A stretch of DNA of 64,000 nt from Blepharisma stoltei (GCA_914767885.1 CAJZBQ010000058.1:755501-819500); one strand, 5' to 3'; positions 41,823-53,904 are shown, numbered from the stretch's first letter. Numbers and translations: made by a program. The notes: generated from the letters alone by a model not told the origin.

Positions 41823-41887
41823 AGCTGAACGAAATCTTTATTTCAGCTTATAATAGGTTTACATAATTGATTAAATTTGTTAACTTA

Positions 41888-42141
41888 CCCTTTAAATTGG
41901 AATTAAAAAATATACTCTAATGGTTTTTTTTGTTGTTGGAAAATTTAATAATAAATTTATCAGTTTCTTTATATAAACTTTTCCTTTAAAATAAAACAAG
42001 TGTAGGCAAATTTATATAGCAATATTAAACTCTATTTAAGTTTCTTAAGTGCAAATTAATTTTTTAAGTTATAAAAAATAAGATTTTGTTTTGGTTTAAA
42101 TTATCCAAAAATGGATTTTTGCTCTAGTTGAAAGAGGAGTA
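41888..42141. mobile_element. Diverged family-B MITE, 254 bp
   Basis: TA at 41886-41887 and 42140-42141. Left end ACCCTTTAAATTGGAATT, right end TCTAGTTGAAAGAGGAGT. It lies between the ferlin stop and the small membrane frame, in noncoding DNA. Confidence 0.6.
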
Positions 42142-42226
42142 AGATAAATAAATGGAGTGTTCAAAATAAAATTAATGAAAAATCAGCATAAAATTATCCA
42201 TTTATGAATTGGGTATAATTTATTAA

Positions 42227-45200
42227 TTATATGGCACTTACAATTACAATAGGAACTGTGACACATATAATGATACATATAAATAAGGCTATATATATTC
42301 TGAACTTCTTTCTCAAAGATTTTAGGTCTTCTTCAGCTGAATAAATTTCATTTTCAATCTCTTGAAATCCTCTTCCTGCTTCTGGAGTTTCAAGCGGTGG
42401 ATCTTTATTCGGGCCTGATCTTCCTTCACCTACTGGATCCATATCTGCATCTTCAGCCAGCAGCATTGACGCCTCTAATTGAATTTTTCCTATCAATTCT
42501 TCATCTTTAGTAGAATACACATTAATCCACGTCCTAGGCAGGCTACTTATTCCTAGCGATTTCTGAACTTCCATATAAAAATCATTAAGATCAATATCAG
42601 CAGTCCCCAAAAGTTTATCCTTTTTCGCATCATAAAGCTCAATCATCAACATGCTATCAAATGCTGGCAGTTTAAACCTAAACTTAAATCTTCAATTAAA
42701 TACTGCAGTATCTTTAGCATCTTTATGCACATCAGTCACTTGCTCAATTTCATTATCTTTTTCAAACTCAACATATCCTTTCACACACAAATTTTTGCAT
42801 TTTTTTAGCCTTAAATCTTTAAGTTTTCACACAATTACTCTCAGCTCGAAATCAGTGTCAGATCTCTGCATTAAAATTTCTTCAGGGTTTTCAGCAGCTT
42901 CTTTTGAAGTTAAAAGTTCAAGCCAAACTTGGACTTCCCCTTGCTTCATTGCTGTATGCCCTGAGTATAAATCTCTTGTTTCTATAGGAATTTCTTTTAA
43001 GCCTTTAAATTTGATTTCTTGGTATTCTGTGTTAAATCATCGCTGCTCTAAGTCATATTCTGTGTAGCCGATTAGCTCATCGTTTCTCTGCTCTTGCTTG
43101 TCGTATAGGCTTAAATTTACATAAAACTCGTCAGGGTTTTTAGCTTTCATGCTATAGCAAGTCATAATCAAAGGGTCAGAATTTTCATTAAAAACCCTTT
43201 TATCAAATCTATAGTCTTCAATGCCTTCAACAGAGTTTAACCATACGTAGGAAGAAGGGGGTTTTTCGTCTTTTATTGATAAATTTTTAGCTGAGAGGAC
43301 ATAAAACCTTGCTGTTAAGGTGTCGACTTCTTTGTAGCGCTTTATAATGGAGTTTAAATACTTCTGGTCGGGGTTGCTGTCATAAGTCATTCGGATGATG
43401 CATCGAAGATAGCCAGTAATCATCAGTTTTCCAGTGTCTGATAATCTTTTCAGCTGAAAAGTCTCAAATGGGATTTTAACTCCATAATTGTCTTCAAAAG
43501 TCCCTTCAATCACATTTCTATTTGGATTTGGAGGCTCATAACCAGGTCATAACTGTTTATTCTCTTTATATACTTTTTTTTCAGGCTCATCAAAAGTGAG
43601 ATCCACAGTATCATAATCAATATGAATAACCCCATCACCTATCTTATAGTTTAATTTTTCTCCTAATATAAAGTCTGTATCAGTTTCTGTTTGATCCATC
43701 TCACGGGTTTCTACTTCTTCTTCTTCCTCGTTTTCATCAGAATTTTCATCAAACTGGTTGTATGTCTTCAGTTTTTGCATATTAAAAGCTTTCGGAGGTT
43801 CTGCATATTCCTCATAGTTATACTTTCCTAGGCTCATCCATGGCAAATACTTGCCTAAATTAATAGAAATTGCTCCTAATAAATTTTCTGACGTTGTTGC
43901 CCTTTCCAGGACTTTAAAAACAACACAAGGAGAAAACTCCGGGTCTTTGAGTACATTGAGCTTCATATTAATAATTTCTAAATAATTGTGGTTGCTTCCC
44001 TTGGTATCGTATTGGCGAAAGCCTATTCTAGTATCAGAGGCTTGGCTATTACTAGCAGAAACCCTTACAAATGGAGACTTCAATGGCATTAGCCCATAAG
44101 GCTGTAGTTTTCTAGTTCCAATTATTAAAATTTGTAGATTGCAGGCAGCAAAAGATAAGATTTTTTCTATTGAAGGGATTGGAATTATTTGTTTTTTATC
44201 TCGCAGTGGTATAAGCAAAAACGACATTAGGATTTTTGGTTTAGAAATTTCAGAAGTTGATATTAAATGGTGCCAACTAGGAATAGGTGGGATTTCATCA
44301 AAATTTTCTGCTAGTTTTATAGAGGAAGGATCAAGAGTTATCACTCCTTCATTTTCGTTTTCTTGAGGAAACTCATTTCAGTCTCATAAATCTACTTGAA
44401 AAAGGGTGCAGTCTGTTAAATTTTCAGGCAAATCAATTCTCCAAGAAATAATTTGGTTTCATTGCGGGTTTAAGCATTGATACTGGATTTCCGTCATTTT
44501 TGATACCCCATTTATAGATATTGTCACAAAAGGATCACAAAGCCCGCCTACATCAGAAATTTTTATCCCTTGAGCTTGTAAAGCGACAGCAATTACTTCA
44601 AATGGCTTATAATTAATTTCAAAATTATCTGGTCTGAAATAGTTAACGTTTCCAACTGCAGTCATATTTAGCCTGAATAATGCTGAGCCTACAAGATTAT
44701 TTTTTGAATTTTTATTTTTTTTATCCTGAACATTGCTAAACATTTTCCATGCCGGTTTTAAAGGCTTTGCTCCGGTCTTTACTAACTCTTCTGAGTTAAA
44801 CGCCATAACTGCTATGCACTTTTCATGCTTATCAAGCTTCGCGATCACCTTAAAAATAAATTTTGGCAACTGTGCAGGATCTTCTGGAAGATCTACAAAT
44901 CACTCAGGGAATTTTCCAAATTTCCCTCATATTCATCGCTGGTTTTGAGCTTCAACTCAATGGCTTTCAAATTTATCCTTCCCTAATTCCAGCTGTATTT
45001 TTAATGGTACATTCAGTCCAAATCCTGCAATTTCTAAAACTTCCATCCACACAATATAAGTTTGTATATTTGGAGTCACCCCTATTTTTGCTGGTAAATT
45101 TTGATGGATTGGATCAGTATTTTGTTCGTCAATTTTTATGCTGACTAAAATTCTCCCCGAATAAATTTCTTTTTTTTCACCTTCGTATATATTAATTCAG

Positions 45201-45991
45201 AAATGCTCTCTTGGTTCTGCTAGTAAAGGCATATATGGAATAGCGATTTTATCAATAATTAAGTCATTTGCATACCTTTGGGTTATCATTATTCTTATTT
45301 CGATTTCATGGGCCATAGTAGGCTGGGGGACTGGGATCAATAACTTTTCTTTTCATTCAGGCGAATATGTGCATCTTGCCACTTTGGTTTTGCTGATAGT
45401 CCCAGCTAAGCTTACTGTTATATATGTGTTTGACTCTACCTGAATCCTATTCATTTCTAATTCTCCTCTATGAATATTTACTATAAGCTGAATTGATGAT
45501 TTTGCGCTTTCAGGGAGGCCTAAAATATTAGTGTCATATTCATTTACAAAGTCTTTTTTATCTGGCAGAAAAGATAGCTCATCCCCAGCCCTTAGCGCTG
45601 CGATAGAAAACCTTATATACCCATTAATTTCTGCATCATTAGTCAGAGCGCATCATTGATTATACAAGTGATGTCCTAAATACAAATAAACTTGTTTAAT
45701 TTTGATTCTAAAAGTTCCTATAACCAATGGTCTTTGCAGCGAAACCTGATGGACTGCTTTAATTTCAATTTCTTCATTTTCGAATTCGTCTATTGAAAGC
45801 ATGAGTTTTTCCATTTGAAGGGTTTCCATCACAATTGATGAGCTTTTTTTTGGAAATAGTGAGGTGCGTGCTGATTTTGAGAGAAATGACACAATTATCA
45901 TAGGGTTTGGAAGGTCTTTGAGCGAGCCTATAATTAGGTTCCTAAATTCAAGAATATCTATAAATAGCTTGAATTGCTGCTTTTGTTCCAT
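42227..45991 (-). CDS. Ferlin-like multi-C2-domain, tail-anchored membrane protein
   Basis: 1,254 residues in one continuous UGA=Trp frame with no IES or intron, from ATG 45991 to TAA 42227. Several C2-like modules are seen: FKLFIDILEFRNLIIGS...NPMIIVSF near the N-terminus, a central FEVIAVALQAQGIKISDVGGLCDPFVTISING (about 44620-44520), LQILIIGTRKLQPYGLMPLKSPFVRVSAS, a C2 with YDSNPDQKYLN...TARFYVLSAKNLSIKD, and a last VIVWKLKDLRLKKCKNLCVKGYVEF. A single C-terminal span (IYIALFICIIICVTVPIVIV) anchors it, as in ferlins. Shorter than type-I ferlins (about 2,000 aa). Likely role: Ca2+-regulated membrane fusion or trafficking. A DEPP-like acidic linker contains EEEEEVE. Confidence 0.88.
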
Positions 45992-46011
45992 TTTAATTCA
46001 TTTAAGATTAT

Positions 46012-49000
46012 TTACTCTGAAGGCTTAGCTTTAGCTTTGGGCTTTTTGTCGAACTGCTTCTGCAACTTTTGGGCGCCTGGGGTGGCTATTGTGCATTTTC
46101 CGAGGAGAACGGTGGTGATTTCGGTCTCGCTCATGCTTTTAATCAGCTGTTTTTCTGTGTCTGTGATATTTTCAAGATTCAGCCAAGTAAAAGTGATCAT
46201 ATTGACTGCTTTGCCTTTCTTTAAGCTTCCTGGCATTAGCTTTATCCTGTACTTGTAAGTTCCTGTAGCGTTGTGAGGAGCACACATAGGGATACAGTAC
46301 AGTAAAGTATCTTCAGGGAGAGGATTTCCAGTCAATGTGTCAGCTTCGCCTAGCGCTAGCATTTCATCTTCATTAAGCAAGTTTTCTTCTTCTAAAATCT
46401 GCTTGATTTCTTCTCTGTCTTTTTTAGCTTTTTCTCTTTTTGAAGGCTGTTGGACTTTTTCTTCAATTTTTTGTTCTTCCACTTTTACTTCTTCGGCTTC
46501 TACTTCTTTAGCTTTTTCCTCTTCAACTTTTTCCTCTTCTTCCTCCTCTTCATCGCTTGACTCCTCCTCCTCCTCTTCTTTAACTTCTTCTTTTGTCACA
46601 ACCTCTTTTTTCTCTTGCTGATAATTTTCAGGCAGCTCCAGATCTTTTGACCCAATCAAAGCTAGCTTGATCCTACGCTCTTCTTCAGTTTGCTCTCCAT
46701 ATTTTTCTTTTATTTTTTTCAATTTTTTAAGCTGATACTTACTAGGTGCTTTATTTTTCTGCTTGACTTCAGGCTTATCTGTTTCTTTAGATTTTTTCTC
46801 TTGAGGTTTCTTTTCCTGCGGTTTTGGCTTTTGTTTAACCTTTACAGTCCCAGTGTCAATTACAAACTCACTATTCAAGTCTTCTTCACTTTGGCTGACA
46901 CTGCTTTTCACAGTCTCTAACTGTGGCAGTTCTCCATTTTCTTCCTCTTTGACTTTTCTTTCACCAAGATGTCTTGCTAATGAGTCATCTCCTAGCTTAA
47001 ACAGCAAAACAATACTCATTTCTAGCTTTGAAGGATGCAAAAAATTCTTTTTGCCTCTGATCATGAAGCTACCAGCTGACAAATACAGCCCAGATGGAGC
47101 TGTTTTACTTACTTGCTCTGCGTAAACCCACCATGCAGCTTGTATAACTTTAGTCGCCCATGCATTGCTTAAGCAAACACAAAAAGTTCCAGCTTCTTCT
47201 AAAGTTCTTACGGGTATGGCAAGTCCTGAAGGATTTTTTATAACTGTACTGGCAGCTCCATGGATATCTGCATGGACATAAATATCGGTCTTTTTCATAT
47301 ATTTTTTTACTATCATTTCGTTTTGCTGGGCATCTTTTCCCGAAACTATGATATAATTATCAGAAGAAATAAACCAATTGAATTTTTCCCACCAAAATAC
47401 TTTTCTCATCGTACGGATTCCGACACCAAGTTTAAGCCCTTGCTTTTCTTGTTCAGCCCTGGCTTTTTTCTCAGCTTGATTTAGTACTTCTTCCATAGCG
47501 TCTAGTGTTTTTATTTCTTTGGTCTTGGAAACCTTTTTATTACCATAATACTCTCTTGCATTTTGATAAGCGTTTTTATAGATATCGAGCTCAATTATAA
47601 TTTCTTCATCAGTGTCTGGATCTGGGAACTTTACTTCAACTGTCTTTTTGTCAAGCTTTATTTTATGTGATTTTGATTAAATTAAAAATATTTATTTTAG
47701 ATAATAAAAAAGCCTAACTATTCATTATTATAGGAATTGTGCTATTAAAGCCATAAAACAGCATATTTACTATGGCTGCATATTTATTCCCACGATTCCT
47801 TTCATCAACAATCATCCTCCACAATGAAGTCCAGTCAATGCCAGTTTCCAAACACTTCACCATAATATCAAACAATCCATCAATTTCTTCCATATGGTCT
47901 TCTATTAATTTTGCTTTCTTTTCTGAAGTTACCTGTTCATTTCTCAAATCATTCAGCCTTCTTTGCTGGTCTTTTTCTATTTTATTTTTCTTTTTCCATA
48001 TATCTTGCTCTTTTTTCTCTTGGACTTGCTCAACTTTTTGTTTTTCTGCAACAGCGAAAAATATATCTAGCGCTCTATCAAATGTGGGCTGATTTTCTAC
48101 TCCTAATGATTCATATTGAGAAAAAACAACAGGGCAAGCTTCTTGATATTCTTTTTCTCCGTCTTTTTCTTTATAGATTAAATAGCCTTGGGGTTCTTCT
48201 GAGCTAATTTTTTGGACGACCTCGCTGCCTATTGTCATAGCTTTTATTACCATTTCTATGTCTATTGCGTCTGGGGAAAGTTTCTTGTTTAATGATGTAA
48301 ATCCAGCTACTTTTAAACAGTGTTCAGCGAATGGAAAGTGCATATAAGGGCACAGTTGCGATAAGAGCTGCTTGAAATTTATGCCTTTTTTTACTTTCTC
48401 AGGGTCAGAAAAAATGTTTTTGATTGTTTCTTCTACTGTTATTCGTTCTATAGTGCCGCTAAATTGGAGGTTTGCTGCATACTCAAATGGGTAGATTTCG
48501 CCTTTTCCATATTTCACATCTTCTTCGAATTTATGGCTCCTTAGTAATGCTAAAATTTCGTATTTTGAGTCAGTCAGAATTAAGTTTCCACTGGCATACA
48601 TCTCAAAAATGACATGGTGGGTTTCTTCACCTGATTCAAAAGTATGCTTTTTTTATTGAATTTTTAAAAAAATATAATAAAGATTAAATAATTTTTAATG
48701 AGCAAAAGCACTATCTATGTCAATAATAAGAGGTTTTGATTGTTCTCGATATAAAATTTACAACTCTATCAATTCCTAATTGTTATAAAAAATAAAATTG
48801 TGACGATGAAAAAAATCAGACTCGGAGGAGCACTCCTTATGGTGCAGGTAGGGATCATCGACGAAGCTGAAAGCAGGGCCTCTATCCCTTTTCGAAGTAG
48901 GCCTTCAGCTTGGAATGCCTTGTCGAAAAGGGAGGTTTGTTTCTCCCCTAGGTATTCCTGTTCCTGCCAGATTGGCTAGACAGATTTTGCCTACCATATG

Positions 49001-49436
49001 GTCTTCTCATCGACCATCGGGGCTCTTACAGGACGATGGCTCTGCCCAAAGGGAGCCGACCTTCTGGAGAGGTGGCCAAGTCTGAAATCCAAAGGTCGCC
49101 AAGGTGGGCGATGGCTAATGGCTAGATCCACTTATGGTCAGCATAATCTCTTTAACTAACTAATTGTTCTAAGGCTACCAACCTGTTTGTTCTTAGATGT
49201 TTCCTTAGTTTTGACGTAAACGGAGTAGGAGCTTTAGGCTTTTCTCTATTAAACTCTGTTGTATGGAACCTCACACCTGATTCCAATAGAAGATGGACTT
49301 TATGGTCAGGCTTAGAAAATTTCCATATGAAGAGTTTTTGAGAGAGATCATAAATATTTGCAATTCTCAAGCCAACGAGATGCTGTAGGTTATTAACCTC
49401 AGCTCTGATATCCAAAGAAGACATGCGGCTCTTCAT
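46012..49436 (-). CDS. NEMF: NEMF/Rqc2 ribosome-quality-control factor, interrupted three times
   Basis: About 958 residues. N-terminal NFACT-N: MKSRMSSLDIRAEVNNLQHL, KPDHKVHLLLESGVRFHTTEF, PFTSKLRKHLRTNRL. Middle: coiled coil (about 47950-48060). NFACT-R: KFNWFISSDNYIIVSGKDAQQNE...DIYVHADIHGAAST. The C-terminal acidic stretch is followed by an NFACT-C region (PMCAPHNATGTYKYRIKLMPG). In other eukaryotes NEMF binds 60S-peptidyl-tRNA complexes and directs CAT tailing and Listerin action. Excision of 48785-49168 (9-bp duplication), 48645-48753 (TA) and 47666-47720 (TA) rejoins LEQL-GIDRVVNF-TFESGEETHH and IIMN-KIKLDKKTVE, matching NEMF at the first two joints closely. Confidence 0.92.
47666..47720. 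mobile_element. Short IES, 55 bp, TA repeat
   Basis: TA at 47664-47665 and 47719-47720. Removes in-frame stops between the coiled coil and NFACT-R of NEMF and corrects the frame (1 mod 3). Boundary inferred from phase. Confidence 0.62.
48645..48753. mobile_element. Short IES, 109 bp, TA repeat
   Basis: TA at 48643-48644 and 48752-48753. Joins VVNF to TFESGEETHHVIF, exactly where NEMF homologues read VVDFTFG. AT-rich, no MITE termini. Confidence 0.82.
48785..49168. mobile_element. GC-rich insert, 384 bp, 9-bp duplication
   Basis: CTAATTGTT at 48776-48784 and 49160-49168. A GC-rich interior (about 48830-49130), no terminal inverted repeats. Removal leaving one copy gives LEQL-GIDRVV in NEMF. 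Not obviously homologous to the Rab/cyclin insert. Confidence 0.82.
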
Positions 49437-49524
49437 TTTATGATTTTCTATTATAATAATCAGATCACATTGGTTTTTCTATTATCCCTATATCTAAAGC
49501 AATTATTATTTATTTAAACTGAAT

Positions 49525-52500
49525 TTAATTATCTGGTGGATTTCTCCAATATAAGCTAAATTCAAGTTTTTCTTCTTCATGCTGAATTTCTTCTTTCGCA
49601 ATGAAGATTTGGTCGTCTTCCTTCTGGGCCAGAGGGAGGATTGGGATTTTTAGGATTCCTCTGATCAATTCTCCTTTCTCCTCAAGCAGTTTTCCATAGT
49701 ATGGCCCTGTCTGAGTGTAATACAGCACAATGTCATCTTCTACTTGTAAGCCGCTTGATTTCCTTAATTTCTGTACATGGTTAGCGAATTCTCTGGCAGT
49801 TCCGACAAGTAGTAGTTCTTCGTTCATTTTGCAATCAACTACAACAATCACATCATTATCTCCTGCAGCACCAAGGTCAGGGTTTTCTCCTTTATAGGCT
49901 CTCCTCACAAAGATTTCTCCTTCTTCAATAGCCACTCCGAGAATTTCAATTCTTTTGTTCACTTCATACTCTTCAATTAAATTGCTTGGCAGATTGTTAA
50001 TAGTGTCTCTAAATTCCTTATTGAACTGTTTTTTCAGTCTTCCACCTAAAACAGCATTATTTGGTACAGCAGTCAATGACACAATTTCAGGTCTTTCTAG
50101 CTCAAAAGTAACATTAAAGCAGTTAAGCTCTTCTTTAATATAAGGAACAAGTGGAGCCAACGAGTCCAAATAATGGCTGTATCTATGAATAATCTTAACT
50201 TCATTTACTGGAGTTTTCAATGGGATTTTCTTAACGTCCCTGACTTTTCTGCAAAGCTCAATAATGGTCTGCATGCGAGAAATAGAAGCCTCAATCTCTG
50301 GATTCAGCAAGTCTTGGCTGAATTGAGGGATTCTGACATAGTGGACTGAGTCTTGTTTTTGAGAAGATCCTTCTGGTAGGCCTCTGCTTAAGTTCTGATA
50401 AATAAGTTCTGTAATGAAAGGAGTATAAGGAGCCATCAGCAAGGTTACGTTTAACAAAGAGTCAAATAAGATGTCTAAGGCAAGCTTTGTGTCAACTGGA
50501 TCTGTTTCTTTTAGTCTTTTTCTGTTCAGCTTGACATACCAGTTTGTCAAGTCGTTTAAGAATTTAAGCAAAGCTGGCACGACAGTGTAGAGTCTGTAGT
50601 TCTCCATCTCAAATCTGACAGTTTTAATCAGGTTTTGAGATGCAGCAACGATCCATCTGTCCATGAAGTTTGTAGATGCTCTAATTGAAGATGGATCGAA
50701 TTTATATAAGCACTGATGTGCAGCTTCATACCTATTAGCGTTTTGGATGAAGAATCTATAAGCGTTATACCATGGCAAAAATACATCCCTAATCATCTCT
50801 CTTACGCCTTCATCTTTAAATTTCAAAGGCTCAGCCCTAACTAGCTGGCTGCTAACCAAATACAGCCTTACTGCATCAGCGCCTTCTTTTTCAATGATTT
50901 CCATAGGAGGTGTATAATTCTGCTTGCTTTTTGACATTTTCTGTCCTTCTGAATTCAAAACTAGACCATTAACAATAAGGTTTTTAAAAGGATTCTGATT
51001 AAATACACAAGTTCCTAATACAACTAGTGTATAGAACCATCCTCTGGTTTGGTCAAGGCCTTCTGCAATAAAATCAGCAGGGAAGCGCTCTTTAAACTCT
51101 TCAGGGGTGATAGAGAATGGATAGTGGCATTGAGCATAAGGCATAGCTCCACTCTCGAACCAACAGTCAAAGACTTCTTCAACTCTATGAAGCTGGCCTT
51201 TTCCCATTTTTGAAGGAATTGTCAAATGGTCAATTGACTCTCTATGCAAGTCTGTAATATCCTGCACCCCAGTAAGGTCTTTCAGCTCCTGTACAGAGCC
51301 CACACATACAACTTCTTCAAAATCATCGCTGACCCACAATGGAATTGGGTTGCCCCAAAACCTGTTTCTTGAAAAACACCAATCTTTTGCATCTTGAAGC
51401 CAGTTATGGAACCTTTTTTCCTGTACAAAAGCAGGCACCCATCTAGCTTGCATATTGTTTCTCAATAAATCTTCTTTTACTGCTTCTACTCTAATGAACC
51501 AAGACTTCACTGGTCTGTAAATAAGTGGGGTATTGCTTCTCCAGCAGTAAGGATAACTGTGGTCGTAAAGTCCTGCATGCAACAGTCTTCCGTTTGCCTT
51601 GAGAATCGTTTTAATTGTGTCATAAGCATCACTAAATTTGATTCCAGATAATTCTGGACATTCTGGGGTGAAAATTCCATTTTCGTCTAGTACGTCTGGA
51701 GGGTTGTCAGATCTGATTAGACCTTCTTTAATAAACACATTGAAATCTTCCTCACCATAAGGAGCACAATGAACGAGTCCAGTACCAGTATCACTTGTAA
51801 CGAAATCTCCTGGGTAAACTTTGAAGCAGCCACGCTCTTTGTAGGAGTTTAGATAAGGGAAAAGTGGCTCATATTCGAGACCGATGATTTCAGAGCCTTT
51901 GAATTTTTGAACGATATCGTATTGCTGAAGACCAATTTCTTTGCAGACTGATTTAAGGAGGGCTTCAAGGAGGATATAGTGCTTATCAGAATTTTTTACT
52001 TTGATTTTCACATAATCAAGAGCAGGATTAGCAGCAATTGCCAAGTTTGCTGGAAGTGTCCATGGGGTTGTAGTCCATGCAAGGAAAGAAGTATTTGGGT
52101 CAGAGAGGACCGGGAAGGACACTATCATACTTGGGTCTCGCTTGTCAATATAATTCATGTTAGCTTCAAAATTCGAAAGCACTGTATTGCATCCACAAGA
52201 GTAAGGCATGACTCTGCTAGATCTATAAACTAGGCCTTTGTCGAAAATCTGCTTGAAAGTCCACCACACACTTTCCATGAAGTTGATGTCCATGGTTTTA
52301 TAATCGTTCTTGAAATCAATCCACCGACCAGTTCTGGTGACAACTTCATCCCAAGCTTGGGAATATCTCATGACGATTCCTCTACATTTTTCATTATAAG
52401 CTTTAATTCCAAGCTGAAGGACGTCTTTTTTGGTCTTGATCCCTTCTTGTTTGTCAATTTCGAATTCAATTGGCAGACCGTGGCAATCCCACCCAAATCT

Positions 52501-52809
52501 TCTTTCTACATCATAGCCATTCTGGTGAGCATAACGAGTGACGACGTCTTTAATAGTCCCAGCTGCGATGTGGCCATAGTGAGGAAGGCCTGTTGCGAAT
52601 GGAGGACCATCATAAAAGGTATACTTAGGACATCCCTTGTTCATTTTTAGAGAAGTCTGGAAAGCGTCGATACTTTTCCATAAAGAAAGGATATTTTCTT
52701 CTTCGTTGGGGAAGGAAGGTTTCTCAATAACTGTCTGAAATGTGCTTGCGCGTTTAACCATTCTGAATAAGCTAGCACTTAATAAATGCCGTCCATTTAG
52801 CCTTAGCAT
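49525..52809 (-). CDS. IARS1: Cytosolic isoleucyl-tRNA synthetase
   Basis: 1,094 residues, uninterrupted. Class I signatures: HYGHI (HIGH) at residues 77-81 and KMSKS at about 622. Also the GWDCHGLPIEFEIDKQ block, the CP1 editing region (LAWTTTPWTLPANLAIAANP, GTGLVHCAPYGEEDF), CWRSNTPLIYRPV and a C-terminal cytosolic-type extension. It charges tRNA-Ile and edits Val-tRNA-Ile. The start may be M17 (52761), which aligns better with homologues; ATG 52809 is first in frame. All of roughly 20 tryptophans use TGG although UGA is Trp in this genome, and there is no IES, in contrast to its neighbours. Confidence 0.96.
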   Translation of the reverse strand: MLRLNGRHLLSASLFRMVKRASTFQTVIEKPSFPNEEENILSLWKSIDAFQTSLKMNKGCPKYTFYDGPPFATGLPHYGHIAAGTIKDVVTRYAHQNGYDVERRFGWDCHGLPIEFEIDKQEGIKTKKDVLQLGIKAYNEKCRGIVMRYSQAWDEVVTRTGRWIDFKNDYKTMDINFMESVWWTFKQIFDKGLVYRSSRVMPYSCGCNTVLSNFEANMNYIDKRDPSMIVSFPVLSDPNTSFLAWTTTPWTLPANLAIAANPALDYVKIKVKNSDKHYILLEALLKSVCKEIGLQQYDIVQKFKGSEIIGLEYEPLFPYLNSYKERGCFKVYPGDFVTSDTGTGLVHCAPYGEEDFNVFIKEGLIRSDNPPDVLDENGIFTPECPELSGIKFSDAYDTIKTILKANGRLLHAGLYDHSYPYCWRSNTPLIYRPVKSWFIRVEAVKEDLLRNNMQARWVPAFVQEKRFHNWLQDAKDWCFSRNRFWGNPIPLWVSDDFEEVVCVGSVQELKDLTGVQDITDLHRESIDHLTIPSKMGKGQLHRVEEVFDCWFESGAMPYAQCHYPFSITPEEFKERFPADFIAEGLDQTRGWFYTLVVLGTCVFNQNPFKNLIVNGLVLNSEGQKMSKSKQNYTPPMEIIEKEGADAVRLYLVSSQLVRAEPLKFKDEGVREMIRDVFLPWYNAYRFFIQNANRYEAAHQCLYKFDPSSIRASTNFMDRWIVAASQNLIKTVRFEMENYRLYTVVPALLKFLNDLTNWYVKLNRKRLKETDPVDTKLALDILFDSLLNVTLLMAPYTPFITELIYQNLSRGLPEGSSQKQDSVHYVRIPQFSQDLLNPEIEASISRMQTIIELCRKVRDVKKIPLKTPVNEVKIIHRYSHYLDSLAPLVPYIKEELNCFNVTFELERPEIVSLTAVPNNAVLGGRLKKQFNKEFRDTINNLPSNLIEEYEVNKRIEILGVAIEEGEIFVRRAYKGENPDLGAAGDNDVIVVVDCKMNEELLLVGTAREFANHVQKLRKSSGLQVEDDIVLYYTQTGPYYGKLLEEKGELIRGILKIPILPLAQKEDDQIFIAKEEIQHEEEKLEFSLYWRNPPDN

Positions 52810-53017
52810 ATTAAGCCTATTATGACGTAATTGTAATAGATAAGATGTGAGATATTTTTGACAGTGAAGAGCTTAGATAGGATCTAAGCAAACAATATTT
52901 TTGCTTGCTTACAAAGAAGTTTTATTTTAATATTTTAATAACTATATTTATTAGAGCTACTAGATTTTGGTTTAGAAAAAATACCTCTCGTTTTATCTCA
53001 CAGAAAAATAATTTTAA

Positions 53018-53740
53018 CTCCCCCTCCATGAGCGAACAAAAAAAAATTTTGTTCACTCATGGAAGGGGCAATTTATTTTTTAAAAGGAATTTATATGTAA
53101 AACTTAACTCCCCCCCCCCCTCCGTGAGCGAACAAAAAAATTTTGTTCGCTCACGGAGGGGGGTTAATTTTTTTTTTTTAAAAAAAATTTATATATAAAT
53201 TTTATAAAAAATATTTTTTTCGAAATTTAAAAAAAATCCTAATTTGCAAAAATTGGGAAGCAAATATAATTTAATTTGCAAAATTTATGTTTTAAAACGC
53301 AATTTGTTTAAAATTAAACAGAATTAGCTCTAGATTTCATTATACTAATTATCACTTATATATCAAAATTTTTTTTCCATTAAAATTTTTTCTATTAAAA
53401 AAAAATTTTTGTTCACTCACGGAGGGTGGGTTTTTGGTCAAAAAATGGCGATTTTTCTAATGGTTTTGTTCGCTCACGGGAGGGGGGGGGGGAGTAAGTA
53501 AAATTTTTTTAAAAAAAAATTCCACTTCAAAGCAAATATTAATTTAATTTGTAAAATTTATGTTTTAAAACGCAAGCTATTTAAAATTAAACAGAATTAG
53601 CTTGAGAGATTTCATTATATTAATTATCGCTTATATATCAATTTTTTTTCATAAAATATTTTTGTTCGCTCACAAAGGTGTGGGCAAAACATAGGGATTT
53701 TTCCAATGGTTTTGCTCTCCCACAGAGGGGGGTGGAGTAA
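53018..53740 (+). mobile_element. Family-A MITE split by a second MITE (outer copy)
   Basis: TAA at 53015-53017 and 53738-53740. Its left part (CTCCCCCTCCATGAGCGAAC...) is interrupted at about 53107 and resumes at 53498 with AAAGCAAATATTAATTTAAT. Without the inner copy it would be 333 bp. It lies upstream of both IleRS (5' side) and OSCP1 (3' side). Confidence 0.85.
53108..53497 (+). mobile_element. Family-A MITE nested inside another (inner copy, 390 bp)
   Basis: TAA at 53105-53107 and 53495-53497. Almost identical to 20413-20801, with intact left-end hairpin and poly-C/poly-G termini, so inserted later than the more diverged host copy. Confidence 0.88.
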
Positions 53741-53904
53741 GTATATATCAAAAGATTAAGAAAAAATTTATGATTATTAGGATGCATGCCAAGATTTATA
53801 ACTTACTGGTTGTCTCTATAAATTTATTACATTTTGATATATAGATAAAGGAATTATTTGTACCCAGAATTATAAAACTAGCAAACAAATTTATCTAAAT
53901 CATA

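Noticed and set aside
46337-47484. Several plus-strand Ser/Phe-rich frames opposite NEMF
   Set aside because: They are antisense shadows of Glu/Lys-rich coding sequence on the minus strand.
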